Source: Hyperoodon ampullatus
Lineage: Eukaryota > Chordata > Mammalia > Artiodactyla > Ziphiidae
Direction of reading: 5' to 3'
Assembly: GCA_949752795.1 (NCBI GenBank)
Contig: OX457064.1
Span: forward strand, 45,008,368-45,072,367
Length of the DNA: 64,000 nucleotides
Part shown: piece by piece, positions 13,085 to 23,222 of the stretch
Layout: every line of letters begins with the position of its first letter
Position numbering within the stretch: the first letter of the stretch is position 1
Position numbers and translations under genes: made by a program
Notes under the pieces: generated by a model
The model's database searches: none
Told to the model about the DNA's origin: nothing
The model's input: only the letters and a program-made list of their open reading frames with translations

Positions 13085-13317
13085 TTTTATTTATTTATTT
13101 TTTTTTTTTTGCGGTATGCGGGCCTCTCACTGCTGTGGCCTCTCCCGTTGCGGAGCACAGGCTCCGGACGCGCAGGCTCAGCGGCCATGGCCCACGGGCC
13201 CAGCTGCTCCGTGGCATGCGGGATCCTCCCGGACCGGGGCACGAACCCGCGTCCCCTGCATCGGCAGGCGGACTCCCAACCACTGCGCCACCAGGGAAGC
13301 CCAAAAAAAAATTTTAG
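13085..13317 (-). mobile_element. Short CHR-type SINE, second of the opposed pair
   Basis: The reverse-oriented copy: a T-rich tail (TTATTTATTT then a T run to 13110), body 13111-13302 ending in CCACCAGGGAAGCCC, followed by the target copy AAAAAAAAATTTTAG at 13303-13317. The 178-codon plus-strand frame that runs through both SINEs (12899-13435) and the frames of 62-103 codons on either strand are artefacts of the inverted repeat. Confidence 0.92.
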
Positions 13318-13376
13318 ATGTGTGTGTGTATATATATATATATACACACACACACGTATATATACACATGTACATA
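13318..13376. repeat. Compound microsatellite (TG)n(TA)n(CA)n
   Basis: Alternating purine-pyrimidine run of TG, TA and CA dinucleotides just after the SINE pair. It is nearly self-complementary, so it could form a cruciform or left-handed DNA. Likely polymorphic in length. Confidence 0.85.
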
Positions 13377-13569
13377 CACTAATACTTAAATATAACATAT
13401 GCTATCAATTATATATGAAAATATACTATATGTGAAAATGCAGATATTTATATGTGATAAAAAGTATGTAGCTGCATGTCAAGAGTATAAAAAAAATCTT
13501 ATATTCTCTTAATTAAAATGTAAATAAGAAAGAAAAGACCACAGGATCAGTTTATTCTATCTTGTCTTC

Positions 13570-14207
13570 TATTCTTTTTTTTTTTTTTTTTTTACATCTT
13601 TATTGGAGTATAATTGCTTTACAATGGTGTGTTAGTTTCTGCTTTATAACAAAGTGAATCAGTTATACATATATATATGTTCCCATATCCTTTCCCTCTT
13701 GCATCTCCCTCCCTCCCACCCTCCCTATTCCACCCCTCTAGGTGATCACAAAGCACCGAACTGATCTCCCTGTGCTATGCGGCTGCTTCCCACTAGCTAT
13801 CTATTTTACGTTTGGTAGTGTATATATGTCCATGCCACGCTCTCGCTTTGTCACAGCTTACCCTTCCCCCTCCCCATATCCTCAAGTCTATTCTCTAGTA
13901 GGTCTGTGTCTTTATTCCCCTCTTGCCCCTAGGTTCTTCTTGACCTTTTTTTTTAGATTCCATATATATGTGTTAGCATACGGTATTTCTTTTTCTCTTT
14001 CTGACTTACTTCACTCTGTATGACAGACTCTAGGTCCATCCACCTCACTACAAATAGCTCAATTTCATTTCTTTTTATGGCTGAGTAATATTCCATTGTA
14101 TATATGTGCCACATCTTTATCCATTCATCTGTCGATGGACACTTAGGTTGCTTCCATGTCCTGGCTATTGTAAATAGAGCTGCAATGAACACTTTGGTAC
14201 ATGACTC
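13570..14207 (-). mobile_element. 5'-truncated L1 3' end, antisense
   Basis: Starts with a T tract (13575-13591, the poly-A tail on the other strand), then ACATCTTTATTGGAGTATAA (the AATAAAGATG-type 3' end), the C-rich strand of the purine-rich 3' UTR, and the last 79 codons of ORF2 on the minus strand (13953-14192, ending MLTHIYGI and stop). It stops near 14207, where the next SINE's tail begins. No clear target duplication. Confidence 0.93.
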
Positions 14208-14218
14208 TTTTGTTTTGG

Positions 14219-14429
14219 TTTTTTTTTTTTTTTTTGGTGGTACGCGGGCCTCTCACTGCTGTGGGCCTCTCCCGTTGTAGAGCACAGGCTCCAGACACGC
14301 AGGCTCAGCAGCCATGGCTCACGGGCCCAGCTGCTCCGCGGCATGTGGGATCTTCCCTGACCGGGGCACGAACCCGTGTCTCCTGCATCGGCAGGCGGAC
14401 TCTCAACCACTGCGCCACCAGGGAAGCCC
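14219..14429 (-). mobile_element. Short CHR-type SINE, antisense
   Basis: T tract 14219-14235, then the reversed SINE body TACGCGGGCCTCTCACTG to CCACCAGGGAAGCCC. It sits at the truncated 5' end of the L1 fragment. The L1 does not resume on the far side, so the SINE marks its boundary. Confidence 0.92.
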
Positions 14430-15769
14430 TGGAACATGCATTTCAATGGAAGATACAGAAATCAGTATAAGTAAACACACACATCTAAACATAATTCAAA
14501 TAATAATCAGTGCTAGAAAGAAAATTGAGAAGAATAGAAAATTGGAGTGATTGTGTATTTATTCCAAGTGGCAAAGGTAGGGAAGTTAGGGTAGTGAATT
14601 TCTTCCTATCCTGTCAGTAAAAGAGAACATTTTATTCAAAAAACTACAGTAGAAATTCATTCAACAATCCCTTGATCTTCAGACAAGGTGCTTTTCCTTA
14701 CCTCTTTCCTATCCCGTACATCCAGGAAAACTTGAAGTACCATCTGTTTCTTTTTAAGAATCTCAGGCCCAATTTAAACAGACTTCTCAACTATGTAATG
14801 TGAATTGCATCTGAAGAAATAGCATCTAAAGGACTTCGTTGAGGCCATTCTGGGTCCTGCAACCTTAAATGGTGAATACAATATTAATCTTCCAAAAATG
14901 ACCTGAATTGGACAGACTGTGGAATGAGCTACTCTGTGAAAGGTGAATATTCAATCACAGGCTACAGTTGCTGCTTTTAAATGTGATTCTTTAATGCTGG
15001 GTTAAAGAGGATGGCCAGCCATAGTCTTACAGGAAAAGGGCTATCTTGTCAAGGGGACAGACCCTAAGCTGTGTCCCTTTCATCCATCTTTAAAATTAAA
15101 GTGAGGTTCAGCAGATACCTTGAGGAAAGATATTAAATTGCAGATTTTGCACTTTTGTTGTGCCTGCAATTTCCCAATGTTGCTAGTGAGAAGCCGAGAA
15201 GGCCGTTAAAAGGCTTTGTGCTTGGCACCTGCAGAAATCTAATTTCTGATGAATAGGACCCTAATTGGGTCAATTATTCTATTATACTATACAAGAGTAC
15301 TTCAAACTGCTGCTTCAGTAAAGAGAGCGCTTTAGTCTTGCCATTGGTGTTCTCCAATTTGAACAGAACTCAGAATCCTGCATTTAACTTTTCCTTTTCC
15401 AGTGTCAATTTTCTCCTTCCAGTCTCAGTTTATCACATGTGAGTCAGCTGCTGAGTAAAAGTGAAACTAATTTTTCACCTTCTGAGACCATGAGCAAGAT
15501 TACAAAGGAGATTCTTTGACTCCTTTAAAAATTGTGTCTCATACATTTGCAAATACATGAGGCAATTGCTTCAGTGCTCCTTATTCCATGGGAATATCCT
15601 TTTTAAAAACTTTAATTTTTTATTTGTTTAAAACATTATATAACTTTTACATGTATAATATTATATTTAGACATATATAAAGAAGACATACACATGGTCA
15701 ACAGGCATATAAAAACTTGTTCAACATCACTGCTTATTAGCGAGTATTCTTTTGATTTTTATATATATA
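14430..15769. other. Mostly single-copy DNA; possible conserved non-coding stretch
   Basis: No exon or RNA gene. 14800-15545 has more balanced composition than its surroundings and several homeodomain-like cores (TAATTGGGTCAATTATT at about 15262), so it could be a conserved element, but nothing proves it. 15690-15745 (CAACAGGCATATAAAAAC ... TTCAACATCACTGC) resembles a sense scrap of L1 ORF2. Confidence 0.35.
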
Positions 15770-16104
15770 TATTTTTTTTTATTAGTTTCTGCTTTATAAC
15801 AAAGTGAATCAGTTATACATATACATCTGTTCCCATATCCCTTCCCTCTTGCATTTCCCTCCCTCCCACCCTCCCTATCCCACCCATCCAGGTGGTCACA
15901 AAGCACCGAGCCGATCCCCCTGTGCTACGTGGCCGCTTCCCACCATCTATCTACCTTACGTTTGGTAGTGTATATATGTCCATGCCTCTCTCTCGCTTTG
16001 TCACAGCTTATCCTTCCCCCTCCCCATATCCTCAAGTCCATTCTCAAGTAGGTCTGTGTCTTTATTCCCGTTTTACCCCTAGGTTCTTCATGACAATTTT
16101 TTTC

Positions 16105-19100
16105 TTAAATTCCATATATATGTGTGAGCATACGGTATTTGTCTTTCTCTTTCTGACTTAATTCACTCTGTATGACAGACTCTAGGTCTATCCACCTCAT
16201 TACAAATAGCTCAATTTCGTTTCTTTTTATGGCTGAGTAATATTCCATTGTATATATGTGGCACATCTTCTTTATCCATTCATCGGATGATGGACACTTA
16301 GGTTGTTTCCATCTCCGGGCTATTGTGAATAGAGCTGCAATGAACATTTTGGTACATGTCTATTTCTGAATTATGGTTTTCTCAGGGTATATGCCTAGTA
16401 GTGGGATTGCTGGGTCCTATGGTAGTTCTACTTGTAGTATTTTAAGGAACCTCCATACTGTTCTCCATAGTGGCTGTACCAATTCACATTCCCACCGGCA
16501 GTGCAAGAGTGTTCCCTTTTCTCCACACCCTCTACAGCATTTATTGTTTCTAGATTTTTTGATGATGGCCACTCTGACTGGTGTGAGATGATATCTCATT
16601 GTAGTTTTGATTTGCATTTCTCTAATGATTAATGATGTTGAGCATTCTTTCATGTGTTTGTTGGCTATCTATATATCTTCTTTGGAGAAATGTCTATTTA
16701 GGTCTTCTGCCCATTTTTGGATTGGGTTGTTTGTTTTTTTGATATTGAGCTGCATGAGCTACTTATAAATTTTGGAGATTAATCCTTTGTCAGTTGCTTC
16801 ATTTGCAAATATTTTCTCCCATTCTGAGGGTTGTCTTTTGGTCTTGTTTATGGTTTCCTTTTCAGTGAAAATGCTTTGAAGTTTCATTAGGTCCCATTTG
16901 TTTATTTTTGTTTTTATTTCCATTTCTCTAGGAGGTGGGTCCAAAAGGATCTTGCTGTGATTTATGTCATAGAGTGTTCTGCCTATGTTTTCCTCTAAGA
17001 GTTTGATAGTTTCTGGCCTTATATTTAGGTCTTTAATCCATTTTCAGCTTCTTTTTGTGTATGGTGATAGGGAGTGACCTAATCTCATACTTTTATATGT
17101 CCCTGTCCAGTTTTCCCAGCACTACTTATTGAAGAGGCTGTCCTTTCTCCACTGTACATTCCTGCCTCCTTTATCAAAGATAAGGTGACCATATGTGTGT
17201 GGGTTTATCTCTGGGCTTTCTATCCTGTTGCATTGATCTATCTTTCTGTTTTTGTGCCAGTACCATACTGTCTTGATTACTGTAGCTTTGTAGTATAGTC
17301 TGAAGTCAGGGAGCCTGATTTCTCCAGGTCCATTTTTCGTTCTCAAGATTGGTTTGGCTATTCGGGGTCTTTTGTTTTTCCAAACAAATTTTGAAATTTT
17401 TTGTTCTAGTTCTGTGAAAAATGCCAGTGGTAGTTTGATAGGGATTGCATTGAATCTGTAGATTGCTTTGGGTAGTAGAGTGATTTTCACAATGTTGATT
17501 CTTCCAATCCAAGATCATGGTATACCTCTCCATCTCTTTGTATCATCTTTAATTTCTTTCATCAGTGTCTTATAATTTTCTGCATACAGGTCTTTTGTCT
17601 CCTTAGGTAGGTTTATTCCTAGATGTTTTATTCTTTTTGTTGCAATGGTAAATGGGAGTGTTTTCTTGATTTCACTTTCAGATTTTTCATCATTAGTGTA
17701 CAGGAATGCCAGAGATTTCTGTGCATTAATTTTGTATCCTGCTACTTTACCAGATTCATTGTTTAGCTCTAGTAGTTTTCTGGTAGCATCTTTAGGATTC
17801 TCTATGTATAGTATCATGTCATCTGCAAACAGTGACAGCTTTACTTCTTCTTTTCCAATTTGGATTCCTTTTATTTCCTTTTCTTCTCTGATTGCTGTCG
17901 CTAAAACTTCCAAAACTATGTTGAATAGGAGTGGTGAGAGTGGGCAGCCTTGTCTTGTTCCTGATCTTAGTGGAAATGGTTTCAGTTTTTCACCATTGAG
18001 GACAGTGTTGGCTGTGGGTTTGTCATATATGGCCTTTATTATGTTGAGGAAAATTCCCTCTATGCCTACTTTCTCTACAGGGTTTTTATCATAAATGGGT
18101 GTTGTATTTTGTCCAAAGCTTTCTCTGCATCTATTGAGATGATCATATGGTTTTTCTCCTTCAATTTTTTAATATGGTGTATCATGTTGATTGATTTGCG
18201 TATATTGAAGAATCCTTGCATTCCTGGAATAAACCCCACTTGATCATGGTGTATGATCCTTTTAATGTGCTGTTGGATTCTGTTTGCTAGTATTTTGTTG
18301 AGGATTTTTGCATCTCTGTTCATCAGTTATATTGGCCTGTAGTTTTCTTTCTTTGTGACATCCTTGTCTGGTTTTGGTATCAGGGTGATGGTGGCCTCAT
18401 AGAATGAGTTTGGGAGTGTTCCTCCCTCTGCTATATTTTGGAAGAGTTTGAGAAGGATAGGTGTTAGCTCTTTTCTAAATGTTTGATAGAATTCACCTGT
18501 GAAGCCATCTGATCCTGGGCTTTTGTTTGTTGGAAGATTTTTAATCACAGTTTCAATTTCAGTGCTTGTGATTGGTCTATTCATATTTTCTATTTCTTCC
18601 TGATTCAGTCTTGGCAGGTTGTGCATTTCTAAGAATTTGTCCATTTCTTCTAGGTTGTCCATTTTATTGGCATAGAGTTGCTTGTAGTAATCTCTCATGA
18701 TCTTTTGTATTTCTGCAGTGTCAGTTGTTACTTCTCCTTTTTCATTTCTAATTCTATTGATGTGAGTCTTCTTTTTTTTCTTGATGAGTCTGGCTAATGG
18801 TTTATCAATTTTCTTTATCTTCTCAAAGAACCAGCTTTTATTATTTTTTATTTTTTTGGCAGTACGCGGGCCTCTCACTGCTGTGGCCTCTCCCATTGCA
18901 GAGCAGAGGCTCCGGCCGTGCAGGCTCAGTGGCCATGGCTCATGGGCCTAGCCAGTCCGTGGCATGTGTGATCTTCCCAGACCGGGGCACAAACCCATGT
19001 CCCCTGCATCGGCAGTCTGACTCTCAACCACTGCGCCACCAGGAAAGCCCCCAAAGAACCAGCTTTTAGTTTTATTGATCTTTGCTATCGTTTCCTTTCT

Positions 19101-20150
19101 TTGTTTTTCATTTTTTTCTGATCTGATCTTTATGATTTCTTTCCTTCTGCAAACATTGGGGTTTTTTTGCTCTTCTTTCTCTAATTGCTTTAGGTGCAGG
19201 GTCAGGTTGTTTACTCGAGATGTTTCCTGTTTCTTAAGGTGGGATTGTATTGCTATAAACTTCCCCCTTAGAACTGCTTTTGCTGCGTCCCATAGGTTTT
19301 GAGTCATCGTGCCTCCATTGTCGTTTGTTTCTAGGTATTTTTTGATTTCCTCTTTGATTTCTTCAGTGATCACTTCGTTATTAAGTAATGTATTGTTTAG
19401 CCTCCATGTGTTTGTATTTTTTACAGATCTTTTCCTCTAATTGATATCTAGTCTCATAGCATTGTGGTCGGAAAAGATACTTGATACAATTTCAATTTTC
19501 TTAAATTTACCGAGGCTTGATTTGTGACCCAAGATATGATCTGTCCTGGAAAATGTTCCATGTGCACTTGAGAAATATGTGTATTCTGTTGTTTTTGGAT
19601 GGAATGTCCTATAAATATCAATTAAGTCCATCTTGTTTAATGTATCATTTAAAGCTTGTGTTTCCTTATTTATTTTCATTTTGGATGATCTGTCCATTGG
19701 TGAAAGTGGGGTGTTGAAGTCCCCTACTATGATTGTGTTACTGTCGATTTCCCCTTTTATGGCTGTTAGTATTTGCCTTATGTATCGAGGTGCTCCTATG
19801 ATGGGTGCGTAAATATTTACAATTGTTATATCTTCTTCTTGGATCGATCCCTTAATCACTATGTAGTGTCCTTTTTTGTCTCTTGTAATAGTCTTTATTT
19901 TAAAGTCTATTTTGTCTGATATGAGAATTGCTACTCCAGCTTTCTTTTGATTTCCATTTGCATGGAATATCTTTTTCCATCCCCTCACTTTCAGTCTGTA
20001 TGTGTCTCTAGGTCTGAAGTGGGTGTCTTGTAGACAGCATATATATGGGTCTTGTTGTTGTATCCATTCAGCCAGTCTGTGTCTTTTGGTGGGAGCATTT
20101 ATTCCATTTACATTTAAGGTAATTATCGATATGTATGTTCCTATTCCCAT
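16105..20150 (-). pseudogene. L1 ORF2 (endonuclease-reverse transcriptase), broken
   Basis: Spans about 1,280 codons without the SINE, the normal L1 ORF2 size. It nicks target DNA and copies L1 RNA at the nick. The start MGIGTYISIITLNVNG gives the AP-type endonuclease domain (codons 1-237), including the VGDFN and SDHN motifs. The usual glutamate of QETH is aspartate (QDTHF, codon 42). The reverse transcriptase shows the LFADDM catalytic motif (frame 17515-17913), and the C-terminus has the Cys-rich segment [14 protein letters not shown]. The frame is cut by a stop near 19437, by the SINE at 18841-19051, and by stops or shifts near 18325, 17500, 17000 and 16400. Certainly dead. Confidence 0.93.
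18824..19068 (-). mobile_element. CHR-type SINE inserted into L1 ORF2, with perfect target duplication
   Basis: The 17-bp duplication CAAAGAACCAGCTTTTA lies at 18824-18840 and 19052-19068. Between them is the antisense SINE body (TACGCGGGCCTCTCACTG ... CACCAGGAAAGCCC) with a T-rich tail at its left end. It splits ORF2 between the endonuclease and reverse transcriptase domains and postdates the L1. Confidence 0.96.
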
Positions 20151-20208
20151 TTTCTTAATTGTTTTGGGTTCATTATTGTAGGTCTTTTCCTTCTATTGTG
20201 TTTCTTGC

Positions 20209-21114
20209 CTAGAGAAGTTCCTTTAGCATTTGTTGTAAAGCTGGTTTGGTGGTGCTGAACTCTCTCAGCTTTTGCTTGTCTGTAAACGTTTTAATTTCTC
20301 CATCAAATCTGAATGAGATCCTTGCTGGGTAGAGTAATCTTGGTTGCAGTTTTTTCTCCTTCATCACTTTAAATATGTCTTGCCACTCCCTTGTGGCTTG
20401 TAGAGTTTCTGCTGAAAGATCTGCTGTTAACCTGATGGGGATTATCTTGTGTGTTATTTGTTGTTTTTCCCTTGCTGCTTTTAATATGTTTTCTTTGTAT
20501 TTAATTTTTGACAGTTTGATTAATATGTGTCTTGGCGTATTTCTCCTTGGATTTATTCTTTATGGGACTCTCTGTGCCTCCTGGACTTGATTAACTATTT
20601 CCTTTCCCATATTAGGAACGTTTTCAACTATAATCTCTTCAAATATTTGCTCAGTCCCTTTCTTTTTCTCTTCTTCTTCTGGGATGCCTATAATTCAAAT
20701 GTTGGTGCATTTAATGTTGTCCCTGAGGTCTCTGAGAGTGTCCTCAGTTCTTTTCATTCTTTTTTCTTTATTCTGCTCTGCGGCAGTTATTTCCACTATT
20801 TTATCTTCTTTATCCATTCTTCTGCCTGTTATTCTGCTATTGATTCCATGTAGAGTATTTTTAATTTCATTTATTGTGTTTCTAATCATTGCTTGATTCA
20901 TCTTTAGTTCTTCTAGGTCCTTGTTAACTGTTTCTTGCATTTTGTCTATTCTATTTCCAAGATTTTGGATCTTGGAAATAGAATCTTGGATCATCTTTAC
21001 TATCATTATTCTGAATTGTTTTTCAGGTAGACTGCCTATTTTCTCTTCATTTGTTAGGTCTGGTGGGTTTTTATCTTGCTCCTTCACCTGCTGTGTGTTT
21101 TTCTGTCTTCTCAT
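20209..21114 (-). pseudogene. L1 ORF1 (RNA-binding chaperone), broken
   Basis: Begins MRRQKNTQQVKEQDKNPPDL and ends at a TAG 58 bp before ORF2, as in L1 generally. ORF1p coats L1 RNA as trimers. The first 139 codons are open (20695-21114) and are Lys/Glu-rich with heptad spacing, the trimer coiled coil. The C-terminal RNA-binding part follows in other frames (RVPYRINPRR and QATREWQDIF are readable), so there is at least one shift or stop near 20695. The coiled coil contains an extra heptad encoded by the hairpin at 20948-20984 that the older L1 at 46771-47656 lacks. Confidence 0.9.
20948..20984. repeat. Perfect 16-bp inverted repeat inside L1 ORF1
   Basis: ATTCTATTTCCAAGAT, a 5-base loop, then ATCTTGGAAATAGAAT. 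The same structure, with 15-bp arms, is at 40198-40232 in the other young L1, while the old L1 has only one arm (about 47517-47532). Confidence 0.95.
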
Positions 21115-21639
21115 TTTGCTTATCTTACTGTGTTTGGGGTCTCCTTTTTTAGCAGGCTGCAGGTTCGTAGTTCCCGTTGTTTTTGGTGTCTGTCCCCAGT
21201 GGCTAAGGTTGTTTCAGTGGGTTGTGTAGGCTTCCTGGTGGAGGGGACTAGTGCCTGTGTTCTGGTGGATGAAGCTTGATTTTGTCTTTCTGCTGGACAG
21301 GTCCATGTCTGGTGGTGTGTTTTGGGGTGTCGGTGGCCTTATTATGTTTTTAGGCAGCCTCTCTGCTAATGGGTGGGGTTGTGTTCCTGTCTTGCTAGTT
21401 GTTTTGCATAGGGTGTCCAGCACTGTAGCTTGCTGGTCGTTGAGTGAAGCTGGGTGCTGGTGTTGAGATGGAGATCTCTGGGAGGTTTTCGCCATTTGAT
21501 ATTATGTGGAGCTGGGAGGCCTCTTGTGGACCAGTGTCCTGAACTTGGCTCTCCCACCTCTGAGGCACAGCACTGACTCCTGGCTGCAGCACCAAGAGCC
21601 TTTCATCCACCCGGCTCAGAGTAAAAGGGAGAAAAAGTA

Positions 21640-21725
21640 GAAAGAAAGAATTAGTAGAAGTAGAAAGAAAGAAAGAAGGAAAGAAAGGAGGGAGGGAGGA
21701 AGGACGGAAGTTAGGAAAAAGAGAA
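21640..21725. repeat. GA-rich simple repeat in L1 5' UTR
   Basis: Purine run of AGAA, GAAAG and GGGAGG units on the plus strand. It is not found in the other young L1 (lost within its 5' UTR deletion) and is replaced by an AT-rich, (AAAT)n-containing stretch in the old copy near 48170-48200. Confidence 0.85.
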
Positions 21726-21887
21726 AGAGAGAAGATGAGTAAAACAGAATAAAGTATGATAAAATATAATAGTGTTATTAAAATAAAAAAATAATTATTA
21801 AAAAAAATGGACAGAACCCTGGGACAAATGGTAGAAGCAAAGCTATACAGACAAAATCTGACACAGAAGCATACACATACACATTCA

Positions 21888-22033
21888 TAAAAAGAGGAAA
21901 AGGGGAAAAAATCGTAAATCTTGCTCTCAAAGTCCACCTCCTCACTTTGGGATAATTAATTGTAAAAAGAGGAAAGGGGAAAAAAATCATAAATCTTGTT
22001 CTCAAAGTCCACCTCCTCAGTTTGGGATGATTC
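21888..22033. repeat. Two-copy tandem repeat of about 73 bp in L1 5' UTR
   Basis: Unit 1 (21888-21960) and unit 2 (21961-22033) both read AAAAAGAGGAAA...GGGGAAAAAA..., AAATCTTG, CTCAAAGTCCACCTCCTCA and TTTGGGAT. They differ at a few bases. This is a duplication of 5' UTR sequence in this copy or its parent. Confidence 0.88.
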
Positions 22034-23222
22034 GTTGTCTATTCATGTATTCCGGAGATGCAGGGTACATCAAGTTGATTGTGGAGCTTTAATCCGTTGC
22101 TTCTGAGACTGCTGGGAGAGACTTCCCTTTCTCCTCTTTATTCTCACAGCTCCCAGGTCTCAGCTTTGGATTTGGCCCCGCCTCTGCGTGTAGGTCGCCG
22201 GAGGGCGTCTGTTCTTCGCTCAGACAGGACGGGGTTAAAGGAGCAGCTGCTTCTGGGACTCTGGCTCACTCAGGCCAGGGGGAGGGAGGGGTACGGAGTG
22301 CGGGGCGAGCCTGCGGCGTCAGAGGCTGGCGTGACGTTGCACCAGCCTGAGGTACGCCGTGCGTTCTCCCGGGTAAGTTGTACCTGAGTCACGGGACCCT
22401 GGCAGTGGCGGGCTGCACAGGCTCCCCGGAAGGGGGGCGTGGACAGTGACCTGCGCTCGCACATAGGCCTCTTGGCGGCGGCAGCTGCAGTAGCCCCAGC
22501 GTCGCACGCCCGTCTCTGGGGTCCGCGTTTTAGCCGCGGCTCGCGCCCGTCTCTGGAGCTCGTTTAAGCAGCGCTCTTAATCCCCTCTCCTTGCGCACCA
22601 GGAAACAAAAAGGCAAGAAAAAGTCTCTTGCCTCTTCGGCAGCTCCAGACTTTTTCCCGGACTCCCTACAGGCCAGCCGTGGTGCACTAACCCTTTCAGG
22701 CTGTGTTCACGCCGCCAACCCCAGCCCTCTCCCTGCGCTCCAACCGAAACCCGAAACCGGAGCCTCAGCTCCTAGCCCCGCCCACCCCGGCGGCCGAGCA
22801 GACAAGCCTCTTGGGCTGGTGAGTGCCGGTCGGCACCGATCCTCTGTGCGGTTATCTCTCTGCTTTGCCCTCCGCACCCCTGTTGCTGCGCTCTCCTCCG
22901 CTACTCCGGAGCTTTCCCCCTCTGCCACCCGTAGTCTCCGCCCGCGCAGGGGCTCCTAGTGTGTGGAAACCTTTCCTCCTTCATGGCTCCCTCCCACTGG
23001 CGCAGGTCCCCTCCCCATCCTTTGGTCTCTGTTTATTCTTTTTTCTTTTGCCCTACCCAGGTACGTGGGGAGTTTCTTGCCTTTTAGGAGGTCTGAGGTT
23101 TTCTGCAAGCGTTCAGTAGGTGTTCTGTAGGAGTTGTTCCACGTGTAGATGTATTTCTGGCGTATTTGTGGGGAGGAAGGTGATCTCCGCGTCTTACTCT
23201 TCCGCCATCTTCTGGAGAACCC

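Larger units (their letters stand above)
15770..23222 (-). mobile_element. Full-length, inactive L1 retrotransposon, minus strand
   Basis: A complete L1 of about 7.2 kb once the internal SINE is removed. From right to left: 5' end (GGGGTTCTCCAGAAGATGGC), a 2.1-kb CpG-rich 5' UTR, ORF1 (20209-21114), a 58-bp spacer, ORF2 (16105-20150), the purine-rich 3' UTR (C-rich on this strand) and a tail at about 15770. The 3' end is short: GCAGAAACTAATAAAAAA rather than the longer end with AATAAAGATG. ORF1 and ORF2 both carry stops or frameshifts, so it cannot move itself. A target duplication is not clear: TTGATT occurs on both sides (about 15752 and 23228) but the rest diverges. High retention of CpG argues for a fairly recent insertion. 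Confidence 0.95.
21115..23222 (-). promoter_or_regulatory. L1 5' UTR with internal promoter and YY1-like site
   Basis: The 5' UTR runs from ORF1 to the L1 start. The outer 1.1 kb (22080-23222) is GC- and CpG-rich, the usual internal polymerase II promoter. At 23202-23211 the minus strand reads AAGATGGCGG, a consensus YY1 site at the same place as in other L1s, where it fixes the start of transcription. The inner part has a GA-rich tract and a two-copy tandem repeat (separate entries). Short frames inside, such as 22591-22959 and 22707-22928, follow from high GC and are not genes. Confidence 0.8.

Noticed and set aside
12899..13435. 178-codon open frame on the plus strand
   Set aside because: It runs through two opposed CHR SINEs and a microsatellite; the peptide is the GC-rich SINE read twice and ends in dinucleotide repeat.
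14195..14203. TGGTACATG (14195) and TGGAACATG (14430) as a SINE target duplication
   Set aside because: The L1 does not continue after the second copy and one base differs, so it may be chance.
15752..15760. Target duplication for the full-length L1 at 15.8-23.2 kb
   Set aside because: Only TTGATT is shared with 23223-23230. Too short and A/T-rich to claim.
22591..22959. Possible CpG-island gene promoter with a 122-codon frame
   Set aside because: It is the L1 5' UTR: the same text recurs at 38.7-39.5 kb and, decayed, at 48.4-49.5 kb, each next to L1 ORF1.
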